Of a stretch of 64,000 bases of DNA, positions 7,224 through 16,155 are shown piece after piece; within the stretch, counting starts at the first letter, position 1; every line of letters begins with the position of its first letter. Location of the stretch: positions 248,001 through 312,000 of the forward strand of contig NZ_BSTJ01000010.1 of the NCBI RefSeq assembly GCF_030269445.1, in the 5' to 3' direction. The DNA is from Actinoallomurus iriomotensis. Its GTDB lineage: Bacteria > Actinomycetota > Actinomycetes > Streptosporangiales > Streptosporangiaceae. A model generated the notes under the pieces. It was not told the origin of the DNA, made no database searches, and saw only the letters and a list, made by a program, of their open reading frames with translations. The position numbers and the translations under genes were made by a program.

Positions 7224-10200
7224 TGCACGACGATCGCAGGCAGGTCGAGGACCGGCTGGACCGGGTGATGCGCGAACGCGTCGTGCCCGCGACGTACGCC
7301 GCGCGGCGCCCGATGACGGTCGAGGTCTGGCACGTTCCAGGCGAGCCGGTGCCGGTCGCCGAGGCCCTCGACGCCGCCTACGTCCCGTTCGCGCCGGGTG
7401 ATCCCTGGGGCCGCGCCTGGGCGACGAGCTGGCTGCGGGCCACCGCGAGCGTGCCGGCGGAGTGGGCGGGCCGCCGCGTCGAGGCCGTCTTCGACCTCGG
7501 GTTCACCGGCCGCGGGCCGGGCTTCCAGGCCGAGGGGCTCGTGCACGACCTCGGCGGCCGGCCGATCAAGGGCATCGAGCCGCTGAACCAGTACGTCCCG
7601 GTCGGCGACGCCGTGAACGGCGGTGAGGAGGTCGGCCTGCTCGTCGAGATGGCCGCCAACCCCGACATCCTCGGCGACGGGTTCGTCCCGACGCCGCTGG
7701 GCGACCCGGCGACCGCCGGCGACGAGCCGCTCTACCGGTTCGGCGGCGCCGACCTCGCCGTGCTCGACGAGGACGTCTGGCACCTGCGGCTCGACGTCGA
7801 GGTGCTGTCGGAGCTGATGCACGAGCTGTCCACGGACGACCCACGCCGCCACGAGATCCTGCGCGCGCTCGAACGCATGCTGGACGAGCTGGACATCCAT
7901 GACGTCGCCGGCACCGCCGCGCGGGCGCGCGAGACGCTGACCGAGGTGCTCTCCCGGCGCGCGAACGCGAGCGCGCACACCATCTCCGCCACCGGCCACG
8001 CGCACATCGACAGCGCCTGGCTGTGGCCGCTCCGCGAGACCCAGCGCAAGACCGCCCGGACGTTCGCCAACGTGACCGCGCTCGCCAAGGACTACCCCGA
8101 GCTGGTGTTCTCCTGCTCGCAGGCGCAGCAGTACGCCTGGGTGCGCGACCGCTACCCGGAGATCTTCCAGCGGATGCGCGACGCCACCAAGGCCGGGCAG
8201 TGGGCGCCCGTCGGCGGCATGTGGGTGGAGGCCGACGGCAACCTGCCGGGCGGGGAGGCACTGGCTCGTCAGCTCGTCCACGGCAAGCGGTTCTTCCTGG
8301 AGGAGTTCGGGGTCGAGACCCGCGGCGTGTGGCTGCCCGACTCGTTCGGCTACACCGCGGCGTACCCGCAGCTGGCCGTGCTGGCCGGCAACGAGTGGTT
8401 CCTCACCCAGAAGATCTCCTGGAACCAGACGAACAAGTTCCCGCACCACACGTTCTGGTGGGAGGGCATCGACGGCACCCGGATCTTCACCCACTTCCCG
8501 CCCGCCGACACCTACAACGGCACGTTCGCCGGGGCGGAGCTGGGCCACGCCGTGCGCAACTACGCCGACAAGGGCGGCGGCACCCGCTCGCTGCTGCCGT
8601 TCGGCCACGGCGACGGCGGTGGCGGCCCCACCCGGGAGATGCTGGAGAAGGCCCGGCGGCTGCGCGACCTCGAAGGGTCGCCCAAGGTCGTGGTGGAGAA
8701 CCCGGACGCGTTCTTCGCCGCCGCCCGCGCGGAGTACCCCGACGCGGCGGTCTGGGCCGGCGAGCTGTACCTGGAGCTGCACCGCGCCACGTACACCACC
8801 CAGGCGCGGACGAAGGCGGGCAACCGCCGCAGCGAGCACCTGCTGCGGGAGGCGGAGCTGTGGGCCGCCACCGCCGCGCTGACCGCCGGCTTCGACTACC
8901 CGTACGAGGACCTGGACCGGTTGTGGAAGACCGTGCTGCTGCACCAGTTCCACGACATCCTGCCGGGCTCCTCGATCGCCTGGGTGCACCGGGAGGCGGA
9001 GGCCACGTACGCCCGGGTGCACGCCGAGCTGCGGGAGATCACGCGTGCCGCGACGGCCGCGCTGGCGGGGGAGGGCGGCCCCGGACAGGTGTTCAACACG
9101 AGCCCGCGGGCGCGCGCCGAGGTGGTGACGGTGCCCTCAGAGCTGGCCGCGGCGTTGCCCCCGGACGCCGGCGTCCAGCCGCTCGCCGACGGGTCCGTGG
9201 CGGTGTTCACCGAGGTCCCGGGCTCGGGGACGGCGCCGCTCGGCGCCGCCGCGCCATTCGGGCCGCTCGGGCCGGTGACCGTGGACGGGCGCGTCCTCGA
9301 CAACGGCCTCGTCCGGGTGGAGATCGACGCGGACGGCCTGCTGACCTCCGTACGCGACCTCGTGGCCGGCCGCGAGGTGCTCGCGCCGGGGTCCCGCGGC
9401 AACCTGCTCCAGCTCCACCCGGACCTGCCCAACCACTGGGACGCCTGGGACGTCGACCGGCACTACCGGCGGCGGCACACCGACCTCACCGGCGCCGACG
9501 CCGTGACCGTGGTGGACGCGGGACCGCTGGTCGCGTCCGTGCGCGTGGACCGGTCGTTCGGCGACTCCCGGATCTCCCAGACGATCACCGTGACCGCCGG
9601 CAGCCCCGCCGTACGGATCGACACCGAGATCGACTGGCACGAGCGGGAGAAGATCCTCAAGCTGGCGTTCCCGCTCGACGTGCACGCCGACCGGTCCGCG
9701 GCCGAGATCCAGTTCGGCCACGTGTACCGGCCCACGCACACCAACACGAGCTGGGACTCGGCCCGGTTCGAGATCTCCTGCCACCGCTGGATCCGGCTCG
9801 CCGAGGCCGGCTACGGCATCGCCCTGGCCAACGACGCCACCTACGGCCACGACGTCACCCGTACGACCCGCGAGGACGGCGGCACGACGACGACCGCCCG
9901 CTACAGCCTCGTACGCGCGCCGCGCAGCCCCGACCCGGAGGCCGACCAGGGCCGGCACCACATGTCCCACACGCTGCTGCCCGGCGCGACGGTCGCCGGG
10001 GCGGTGGCGGGCGGGTACGCGCTCAACCTGCCGCTGCGGGTGACCGCCGGGGGATCCGGCCCGTCGCCGCTGGTGTCGGTCGAGGGTGAGGCGGCCGCCG
10101 TCGAGTCGGTCAAACTGGCCGACGACCGGTCCGGCGACGTGGTCGTGCGCGTCTACGAGTCCCTGGGCGGGCGGGCGGACACGCGGCTGCGCACGTCGTT

Positions 10201-10345
10201 CCCGGTCGCCGGGGTGGAGGTCACCGACCTGCTGGAGCGGCCGCTGCCGGACCGGCCGGTATCGCTCGCCGACGACGGGAGCGTCTCGCTCACCCTGCGC
10301 CCGTTCCAGGTGCTGACCCTGCGGCTGCGCCCGGCCGGGCGATGA
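7223..10345 (+). CDS. Alpha-mannosidase, glycoside hydrolase family 38
   Basis: Zinc-dependent retaining alpha-mannosidase. The metal site HAHIDSAWLWP is near residue 259, the nucleophile aspartate segment WLPDSFGY near residue 370, and a further zinc-ligand His is in HQFHDILPG near residue 574. The C-terminal half is the beta-rich GH38 domain. At 1040 residues it has the size of bacterial cytosolic class II (ManC-like) enzymes. No signal peptide is visible, so it should act on imported mannosides. Start overlaps the GH4 stop and its own end overlaps the EEP gene by ATGA, so the three are probably translated together. Confidence 0.93.
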   Translation: MHDDRRQVEDRLDRVMRERVVPATYAARRPMTVEVWHVPGEPVPVAEALDAAYVPFAPGDPWGRAWATSWLRATASVPAEWAGRRVEAVFDLGFTGRGPGFQAEGLVHDLGGRPIKGIEPLNQYVPVGDAVNGGEEVGLLVEMAANPDILGDGFVPTPLGDPATAGDEPLYRFGGADLAVLDEDVWHLRLDVEVLSELMHELSTDDPRRHEILRALERMLDELDIHDVAGTAARARETLTEVLSRRANASAHTISATGHAHIDSAWLWPLRETQRKTARTFANVTALAKDYPELVFSCSQAQQYAWVRDRYPEIFQRMRDATKAGQWAPVGGMWVEADGNLPGGEALARQLVHGKRFFLEEFGVETRGVWLPDSFGYTAAYPQLAVLAGNEWFLTQKISWNQTNKFPHHTFWWEGIDGTRIFTHFPPADTYNGTFAGAELGHAVRNYADKGGGTRSLLPFGHGDGGGGPTREMLEKARRLRDLEGSPKVVVENPDAFFAAARAEYPDAAVWAGELYLELHRATYTTQARTKAGNRRSEHLLREAELWAATAALTAGFDYPYEDLDRLWKTVLLHQFHDILPGSSIAWVHREAEATYARVHAELREITRAATAALAGEGGPGQVFNTSPRARAEVVTVPSELAAALPPDAGVQPLADGSVAVFTEVPGSGTAPLGAAAPFGPLGPVTVDGRVLDNGLVRVEIDADGLLTSVRDLVAGREVLAPGSRGNLLQLHPDLPNHWDAWDVDRHYRRRHTDLTGADAVTVVDAGPLVASVRVDRSFGDSRISQTITVTAGSPAVRIDTEIDWHEREKILKLAFPLDVHADRSAAEIQFGHVYRPTHTNTSWDSARFEISCHRWIRLAEAGYGIALANDATYGHDVTRTTREDGGTTTTARYSLVRAPRSPDPEADQGRHHMSHTLLPGATVAGAVAGGYALNLPLRVTAGGSGPSPLVSVEGEAAAVESVKLADDRSGDVVVRVYESLGGRADTRLRTSFPVAGVEVTDLLERPLPDRPVSLADDGSVSLTLRPFQVLTLRLRPAGR

Positions 10346-11136
10346 CGACCGTACGCGTCGCGACGCTCAACATCTGGGGCCGGCGTGGACCCTGGAAGGA
10401 CCGGCTCGGCCTGATCAAGGCCGAGCTGGCCCGGCGCTCTCCGCTCCTCGTCGGCCTGCAGGAGGTCATGCGGGACGAGCGGTCCGGCTCGTGCCAGGCG
10501 GCGGCGATCGCCGCCGGGCTCGGGTACGAGGTGGCGTACGCGCCCGCCGCGCGGTTCGACGAGGGCGTCCTGGGCAACGCGCTGCTGAGCAGGCTGCCGA
10601 TCCGCGAGCAGCGCGTCCTCCCGCTGCCCACTCCGCCGGGCGCCGAGACGCGGTCGCTGCTGTACGCCGCCGTCGAGTCGGCCGCCGGCCTGCTCCCGGT
10701 GTTCGTCACCCACCTGGACTGGCAGGGCGACCACGGAGCGGCGCGTCTCGCGCAGGTGCGGTTCATCGCGGCGCGGGCCGCCGAGCTCACCGGCGACCTG
10801 CCGCCGGTCATCATGGGCGACTTCAACGCCGAGCCGGACGCCGACGAGATCCGCTACCTGCGGGGCCTGCACGTGGTGGACGGTGAGAGCGTGTGCTTCG
10901 CCGACGCGTGGGTGCACGGCGGCGACGGGTCGGCCGGGGAGACGTTCTCCCGCGTCAACGACTACGCGCGCCGGGCCCGCGAGCCGTCGCGGCGCATCGA
11001 CTACATCTTCACGCGCCGCAAGGGCGCGCTCGGCGAGCCACGTCACACCTCACTCGCCTTCGCCACGTCTACGGGCGGCGTGTGGCCCTCGGACCACTTC
11101 GGCCTGGTCAGCGACATCGTGGTGGCGGTGGACTAA
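10342..11136 (+). CDS. Endonuclease/exonuclease/phosphatase (EEP) family protein
   Basis: Metal-dependent phosphohydrolase of the EEP superfamily. Motifs in order: ATLNIWG (N-terminal Asn), VGLQEVM (catalytic Glu), THLDWQGDHG, IMGDFNAEPD (Asp/Asn pair), RRIDYIF and the C-terminal WPSDHFGLV (Asp-His). 264 residues is ordinary. EEP proteins may be nucleases, sphingomyelinases or inositol phosphatases; being coupled (ATGA) to the mannosidase suggests a role in sugar-phosphate or glycolipid breakdown rather than DNA repair, but this is inference. No signal peptide. Confidence 0.85.
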   Translation: MTTVRVATLNIWGRRGPWKDRLGLIKAELARRSPLLVGLQEVMRDERSGSCQAAAIAAGLGYEVAYAPAARFDEGVLGNALLSRLPIREQRVLPLPTPPGAETRSLLYAAVESAAGLLPVFVTHLDWQGDHGAARLAQVRFIAARAAELTGDLPPVIMGDFNAEPDADEIRYLRGLHVVDGESVCFADAWVHGGDGSAGETFSRVNDYARRAREPSRRIDYIFTRRKGALGEPRHTSLAFATSTGGVWPSDHFGLVSDIVVAVD

Positions 11137-11139
11137 TAT

Positions 11140-11173
11140 TCGCTTTGACTTATATAAGCGATAGCCGATAACG
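11140..11173 (+). promoter_or_regulatory. Promoter and operator of the ArsR-AHSA1 operon
   Basis: A -35 TTGACT at 11145-11150 and a -10 ATAACG at 11168-11173 are 17 bp apart (or GATAAC at 16 bp). The ATG follows 8 nt after the -10 and has no Shine-Dalgarno, so the mRNA is probably leaderless. A perfect inverted repeat TCGCTT-N10-AAGCGA (11140-11145 and 11156-11161) straddles the -35, a typical spot for autorepression by the ArsR protein. Confidence 0.6.
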
Positions 11174-11181
11174 TCGTCGCC

Positions 11182-11529
11182 ATGCACGCGTTCGACGTTC
11201 TCGGCGATCCGGTGCGCCGGCGGATCCTGGAGCTCCTCGCCGACGGGGAGCAGACCTCCGGTGCGGTCTGCGCGGTCATCCAGGAGGAGTTCGGCATCTC
11301 CCAGCCCGCGGTGTCGCAACATCTGCGGGTGCTGCGCGACGGCGGCTTCGCGACCGTACGCCCCGAGGGGACCCGGCGGCTCTACGCGGTCGACTCCGCG
11401 CCGCTGCGCGAGGTCGACGAGTGGCTCGACCGGTTCCGGCGCTACTGGACGCCGCACCTGGACGCGCTGGCCACCGAACTGGCCCGAGGTCGCCGCGAGC
11501 GCCGTCAGCCAAAGGAGAAGGAACAGTGA
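11182..11529 (+). CDS. ArsR/SmtB-family winged-helix regulator
   Basis: Small DNA-binding repressor of 115 residues. It begins MHAFDVLGDPVRRRILELLADGE, the usual ArsR N-terminus, and has the recognition helix SQPAVSQHLRVLRDGGF followed by the wing VRPEGTRRLYAVD. No metal-binding Cys cluster is present, so it belongs to the non-metal group (SdpR-like) that is often paired with an AHSA1/SRPBCC gene, exactly as here. It overlaps that gene by GTGA. The inverted repeat in its own promoter is a likely target. Confidence 0.9.
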   Translation: MHAFDVLGDPVRRRILELLADGEQTSGAVCAVIQEEFGISQPAVSQHLRVLRDGGFATVRPEGTRRLYAVDSAPLREVDEWLDRFRRYWTPHLDALATELARGRRERRQPKEKEQ

Positions 11530-12170
11530 TCGACGTCATCGAGCAGCTCAACAGCGTGACCCGTACGGTCGGCGACCGCGTCCTGGAAGCCGGGGAGGCC
11601 CGCGTCGTGACCCTCACCCGGACCTACGACGCCACCGTCGAGGAGCTGTGGGACGCCTGCACGAAGCCCGAGCGGATCGCACGCTGGTTCCTGCCGATCT
11701 CCGGCGAGCTGAAGGAGGGCGGCCGGTTCCAGATCGAGGGCAACGCCGGCGGCACGATCGAGCGGTGCGACCCGCCGGAGAGCTTCGTGACGACGTGGGA
11801 GTTCGCCGGTGCGAGCAGCCGGGTGGAGGTCCGCTTCGTCCCGGAGCCGGCGGCGGGCGGCACCCGGTTCGAGCTCGAGCACACGATGGCGGTGGACGAC
11901 CACTGGAACCAGTTCGGCCCGGGCGCGGTCGGCATCGGATGGGAGTCGGGGCTGCTCGGCCTCGACCTCCACCTGTCCTCGGGTGGATCCTTCGACCCGG
12001 CCGAAGGCGCCGCGTGGGCCGCCTCGGAGGAGGGTCGGCGCTTCATGGCCCTGAGCAGCGAACGCTGGTGCGAGGCGCACATCGCCGGCGGCGAGACGGA
12101 GGAGCAGGCCCGCGCGGCGGCGGCCCGCACGACCGCCGCCTACACGGGGACTCCCCCGCAGGAGTCCTGA
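11526..12170 (+). CDS. SRPBCC (AHSA1/START-like) domain protein
   Basis: A ligand-binding fold protein of the AHSA1 group: TRTYDATVEELWDACTKPE, RIARWFLPISG and GGTRFELEHTM are typical, covering roughly residues 35-160. GTG at 11526 overlaps the ArsR stop and is preceded by AAGGAGAAGG, giving 214 residues. The C-terminal tail (SSERWCEAHIAGGETEEQARAA) is common in this pair. ArsR-SRPBCC pairs are thought to sense small hydrophobic molecules; the ligand is unknown. Confidence 0.85.
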   Translation: MIDVIEQLNSVTRTVGDRVLEAGEARVVTLTRTYDATVEELWDACTKPERIARWFLPISGELKEGGRFQIEGNAGGTIERCDPPESFVTTWEFAGASSRVEVRFVPEPAAGGTRFELEHTMAVDDHWNQFGPGAVGIGWESGLLGLDLHLSSGGSFDPAEGAAWAASEEGRRFMALSSERWCEAHIAGGETEEQARAAAARTTAAYTGTPPQES

Positions 12171-12277
12171 CCGTCCGGCGGCCGTCGCGAGGGGCGGGCG
12201 TCCACACCCCGGCGCCCAGGGCCGCCACCGTCCGGTACGACCTGACGGTGTCTCGCCGCCCTGACCCGGCTTAGCAT

Positions 12278-15156
12278 GTGCGCGTGGCCACCGACCGGCA
12301 TGTGTCCGCCGCACGCGGTACGCGCCCATGGGTGGTCGTCGCCGCCGTGGCCGGTCTGCTCGGCGTCGGCGCCGCGGTCGCCTATCAGGTCGGCGTCGCG
12401 CTCGGCCTGTCGTTCGAACCGGCCGACATACCGCACGAAGACCTCGCCGCGGCGGCGCCGCGCGGGGTGGCGGCCGCGCCGCCGATCACTCGGATCGTCG
12501 CTCCCGACGATCTCCCGGTACGGCTGGCCGCGCGAGCGGTGGCCGATGCGCTGGCCGGCCGGGGCGAGCCCCGCCCGGCCGTCGTCGACCGGCCGGGGGC
12601 GGCACGCGGGCCCGTGCTGAGGGTCGAACTGGCCGGTGGCGCCGGCGGCGCGTCCGACGAGGCGTACCGGCTGGCGCGCACCCCTGCCGGCCTGGTGTTG
12701 CGGGCGGCGCACCCGGCCGGTGCCGCGAGCGGGCTGTACACGGTGGCCGACCGGATCCGTTCCGGCGACGAGGTACTGCCGGCCGGCCGGAACGACGAGC
12801 GGGGCGCGCCCCGGTTGGGCCTGCGGCTGCTGGACACCGGGTCGGTCGGGCTGCCCGACGACCCGGCCGGCTTCGCCGCCGGCGACGACTACTCCCTCAA
12901 CACCGACGTGGTCGGGCCGGCCGTTCTCGCCGGGCCGCCCTATGTGGACACGGCGGCCGTCGCCCGGATCGCGGCCCAGTTCCGGCAGCTGGTCGATCAC
13001 GGGCTCACCGAGGGCTACAACGGCGTGGTGGTGCCCGGTTTCCTGGAGTACGTCACCTTCGCCGGCATCGGCGACGGACATCAGGTGTACCCGGCCGGAG
13101 ACGTCCACCTCGCCCGCGCCAAGGCGATGGTCGCGGCGTTCGGCCCGGTCTGGCGGTACGCGCACGACGCGGGGATGAAGGTCTACTTCGCGACCGACAT
13201 GCTGGCGCTGTCACCGCCGCTGCAGCGGTACCTCCAGCGGCGTTTCGGCGGCCTGGCGACCGGCGGCACCCGGCTCTGGACGGTGTACCAGGCCGGGCTG
13301 CGCGAGCTGTTCACCGCGCTGCCGTACGCGGACGGGCTGGTGGTCAGGGTCGGCGAGGGCGGCGCCGCCTACCGCTTCCCGGGCTGGGACTACACCTCAC
13401 GGATCGCGGTGAGAACTCCGGCTTCGGTGCGCGCCATGCTGCGCGCGCTGCTCGCGGTCGCCGGCGAAGGTCGCTGCCCAACGACCTGACCACGCTGCAC
13501 CAGGAGGCGCTGCGCACGTTCCTGGCCGCCAATCCCCATATCGAGGGCATCTGGACCTGGTCCCAGATGGGCGGACCGTTGCGCGCCGGGCCACGCACCC
13601 TCTACCTGCGCGCCGGCTTCTGGCAGATGTTCGACCTGAACGTCTACACCGCGGCGCGGCTGGCCGCCGACCCGGACGCCGATCCGGCGCGGCTGTCCGC
13701 GGACTGGATCCGCCAGACGTTCAGCACCGATCCGTCCACCGTGCGGGCGATGGGCCAGGTGCTGGCGCTGTCCCGCCGGGCGATCACCAACGGGCTCTAC
13801 ATCGGACCGTACGCGCGGCGCACGGTCAAGGCACTCGGCCTGGAACCCCCGCCGATGATGTGGATCTTCGAATGGGACATCGTCACCGGCGACGGCGCCG
13901 TGCTCGACAGCATCTACGCGGTGAGCCGGGACCACCTGGACGAGGCGATCCGGGAGGGCGACGAGGCGATCGCCACGGCGCGGCGGATGCGTGAACTGCT
14001 CGCCACGACGGACCCCACCGCCTGGCACGACCCGGCGCAGCGCCGGTCCTTCGCCGACGCCCTGGACTATGAGGTCGACCTGTTCGGCACGCTGGCGGCG
14101 TACCGGACCATGTTCCTGCGGCACGCGCAATGGCTGGACACCGGGTCGGCGCACGCTCGCACGCAGTGGCTGGCCGCTCGGTCCCGGTACACCGCGGCAC
14201 GCGACGAGCACCGGCGGCGGTACACCGGCGACGTTGATCTGCCGCCGTACTCCTTCCCGGCGGCCGACATCGGGCTGGCCCGTGCGGAACGGGACCCGGC
14301 GATGGCCTGGCTCGCCCGCGGACTGCTGCTCGTCCTCGTCGCGGCGCCGGCTCTGGGCACCTCCGCCGGGCAGCGGCTGCTGCGGGCGCTGACACGCGGC
14401 CGGCGCCCGCCCGGTGCCGCGGCCCTGCGCGCGCTGTGGCTCGGCACCACGAGACCGTGGCGCGTCGGTGACCTCGGCCCGCCGCCCACCGCCCTGGACC
14501 GGGTGCTGGTGTGGGCGCTGCCGGCGACCGCACTGGCGCTCAGCCGTGCCGCCTACAGCTGGTTCGCCTCGCCCGCCCACCTGCTGGTCACCCTCGGCGG
14601 GTGGGGAGTCTTCGCCGGGGTGCTGCGCGGGTGGCTGCGCGGCCACGACCGGTTCGGCCTGTACGCGGCCGTCGGCGGAGCCGCCGTCGTGCGCACCCTG
14701 GTGCTGCTCTGCGCTCTGGCCGGGCACGGACCGGGCCGGTACTGGTTCGACTTCTGGACCCGGCCGCAGGCGCGGTCGCTGTACATCACCATCGCCTTTG
14801 CGGCCTTCCTCTGGGTACCGGTCGCCGCGTACCTGGCACTCCGCGCCCTCGGCGCCCGGTTCACCGTCGCACCGGTCCTCGTCGCCGTCGGCGCCCCGCT
14901 CGCTCTGCTCGGCGCCACACTCTGGGCGGCCGGGCTGGAGAACTCGCTGTCGGTGTGGAACGACCAGATGGCGCTGCTGCCGTGGGGCATGCATCGGATT
15001 CTCGGCATCACCGGCTTCCTGGACCTCCCACCGTGGCTGCCCCAGCTGCTCATCGCGGCCGGCGGCGCGCTGATCGCGGCCGGTGGCATGGTCGCGGCCG
15101 TTCGGCCGGCCAGGCGCCGGAGCCACGTTCTACGTCAACCCACGAGCTCGCCGTAG
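12278..15156 (+). pseudogene. Membrane-anchored glycosidase-like protein, disrupted by a frame break and probable internal deletion
   Basis: The frame starting at GTG 12278 encodes an N-terminal membrane helix (residues about 17-38) and a glycosidase-like barrel beginning, then stops at 13489. From about 13475 the sequence continues in another frame (LPNDLTTLHQEALRTFLAANPH) through IEGIWTWSQMGGPLRAGP to 15156, ending in several transmembrane helices (from about 14310). The two parts look like one protein recalling GH67 alpha-glucuronidases. The expected barrel strands between GEGR and LPNDL seem absent, so an internal deletion of a few hundred bases, not just a one-base slip, is my reading. 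Family assignment is tentative. Confidence 0.6.
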
Positions 15157-15279
15157 CGAGTGATGCGGTCAGCTGGCCCGATCCGGTCTCGAGCAGGACC
15201 TGTACGGCGGCTGAACGCCATCTCACAATGTGGCCGGGCGGGTGCATCCGCCGCGTACGCCGCGCAGGAGGAGGACCAC

Positions 15280-16134
15280 GTGAGACCACGGCGTCGTCGG
15301 ATCGGAAGAGGAATCGGCGCGGCCGTCGCCCTGGTCGCCGCCGTGCTGCTCGTTCCCTCCGCCGCCCGGGCGGACACCGCCTCCGGCGAGACGCGTGCCC
15401 GGCAGGTGGCCCGGACGCTGGGCCCGGTCGCCGGCACCGCCTCGCTGCTCGACCCCCGCTCGGGCACGGTCGTCGTGCTCGCCGACCGTACGGTGACCGG
15501 CGCGCGGCTCGCCCGGGTCCGGGCGGCGACCAGGCCCTTCGGCGACGCGGTACGGCTGCGGCGGATCGACGGCGTCATCGGCCTGCGGCTGAGCGGCGGC
15601 GACCCGGTGACCGGCGGCGCGTACCGCTGCACCGCGGGGGCGAACGTCACGGGCGGGGGAGCGTACTACTTCGTCACCGCCGGGCACTGCGGGGCGGTCG
15701 TGTCCACCTGGTACACCGTCGGCGGCGCCCTGATCGGCCCGACCGCCGGCACGAGCTTCCCCGGCAACGACTACTCCGTCGTCCGCTACACCGGGAACGT
15801 GCCCCACGACGGCACGGTCGGCCAGCAGGACATCACCAGGGCCGGCAACGCGTACGTCGGGGAGCGGGTCTGCATGCGCGGCGGGACGAGCGGCGTGCAC
15901 TGCGGCACGGTGCTGGCCCTGAACGCGACGGTGAACTACGCCGAGGGCACGGTGAGCGGCCTGATCGAGACGAACATCTGCAGCGAGCCGGGCGACAGCG
16001 GCGCCCCTCTGTACGACGGCTCGACCCTGCTGGGCGTCCTCTCCGGCGGCACCGGCGACTGCTCCTCGGGCGGCGTCACGTTCTTCCAGCCGATCACCGA
16101 GATCCTCAGCGCGTACGGCCTGACTGTCTTCTGA
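15280..16134 (+). CDS. Secreted streptogrisin-like serine protease (S1 family)
   Basis: Exported chymotrypsin-fold protease. GTG at 15280 with GGAGGAGG upstream gives 284 residues: a twin-Arg-rich signal peptide (RPRRRRIGRG then a hydrophobic stretch to ARA), a short propeptide, and a mature domain probably starting near LSGGDPVTGG. The catalytic triad is His in VTAGHCG, Asp in GNDYSVV and Ser in EPGDSGAPL; Cys pairs are as in streptogrisins A/B. The propeptide of about 60 residues is shorter than the usual alpha-lytic type. Only 21 bp separates it from the lanthipeptide synthetase, same strand, so it may be co-transcribed and could remove the leader peptide after export. That role is inference. 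Confidence 0.88.
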   Translation: MRPRRRRIGRGIGAAVALVAAVLLVPSAARADTASGETRARQVARTLGPVAGTASLLDPRSGTVVVLADRTVTGARLARVRAATRPFGDAVRLRRIDGVIGLRLSGGDPVTGGAYRCTAGANVTGGGAYYFVTAGHCGAVVSTWYTVGGALIGPTAGTSFPGNDYSVVRYTGNVPHDGTVGQQDITRAGNAYVGERVCMRGGTSGVHCGTVLALNATVNYAEGTVSGLIETNICSEPGDSGAPLYDGSTLLGVLSGGTGDCSSGGVTFFQPITEILSAYGLTVF

Positions 16135-16155
16135 CCCGGTGAGAGGAGTTCCCCG

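Noticed and set aside
7187-9022. Long open frames on both strands across the GH4/GH38 genes, for example 7187-9022 minus and 8023-10089 plus
   Set aside because: They follow the high third-position GC of the real genes, have no recognisable domains or ribosome binding sites, and are antisense or shifted shadows.
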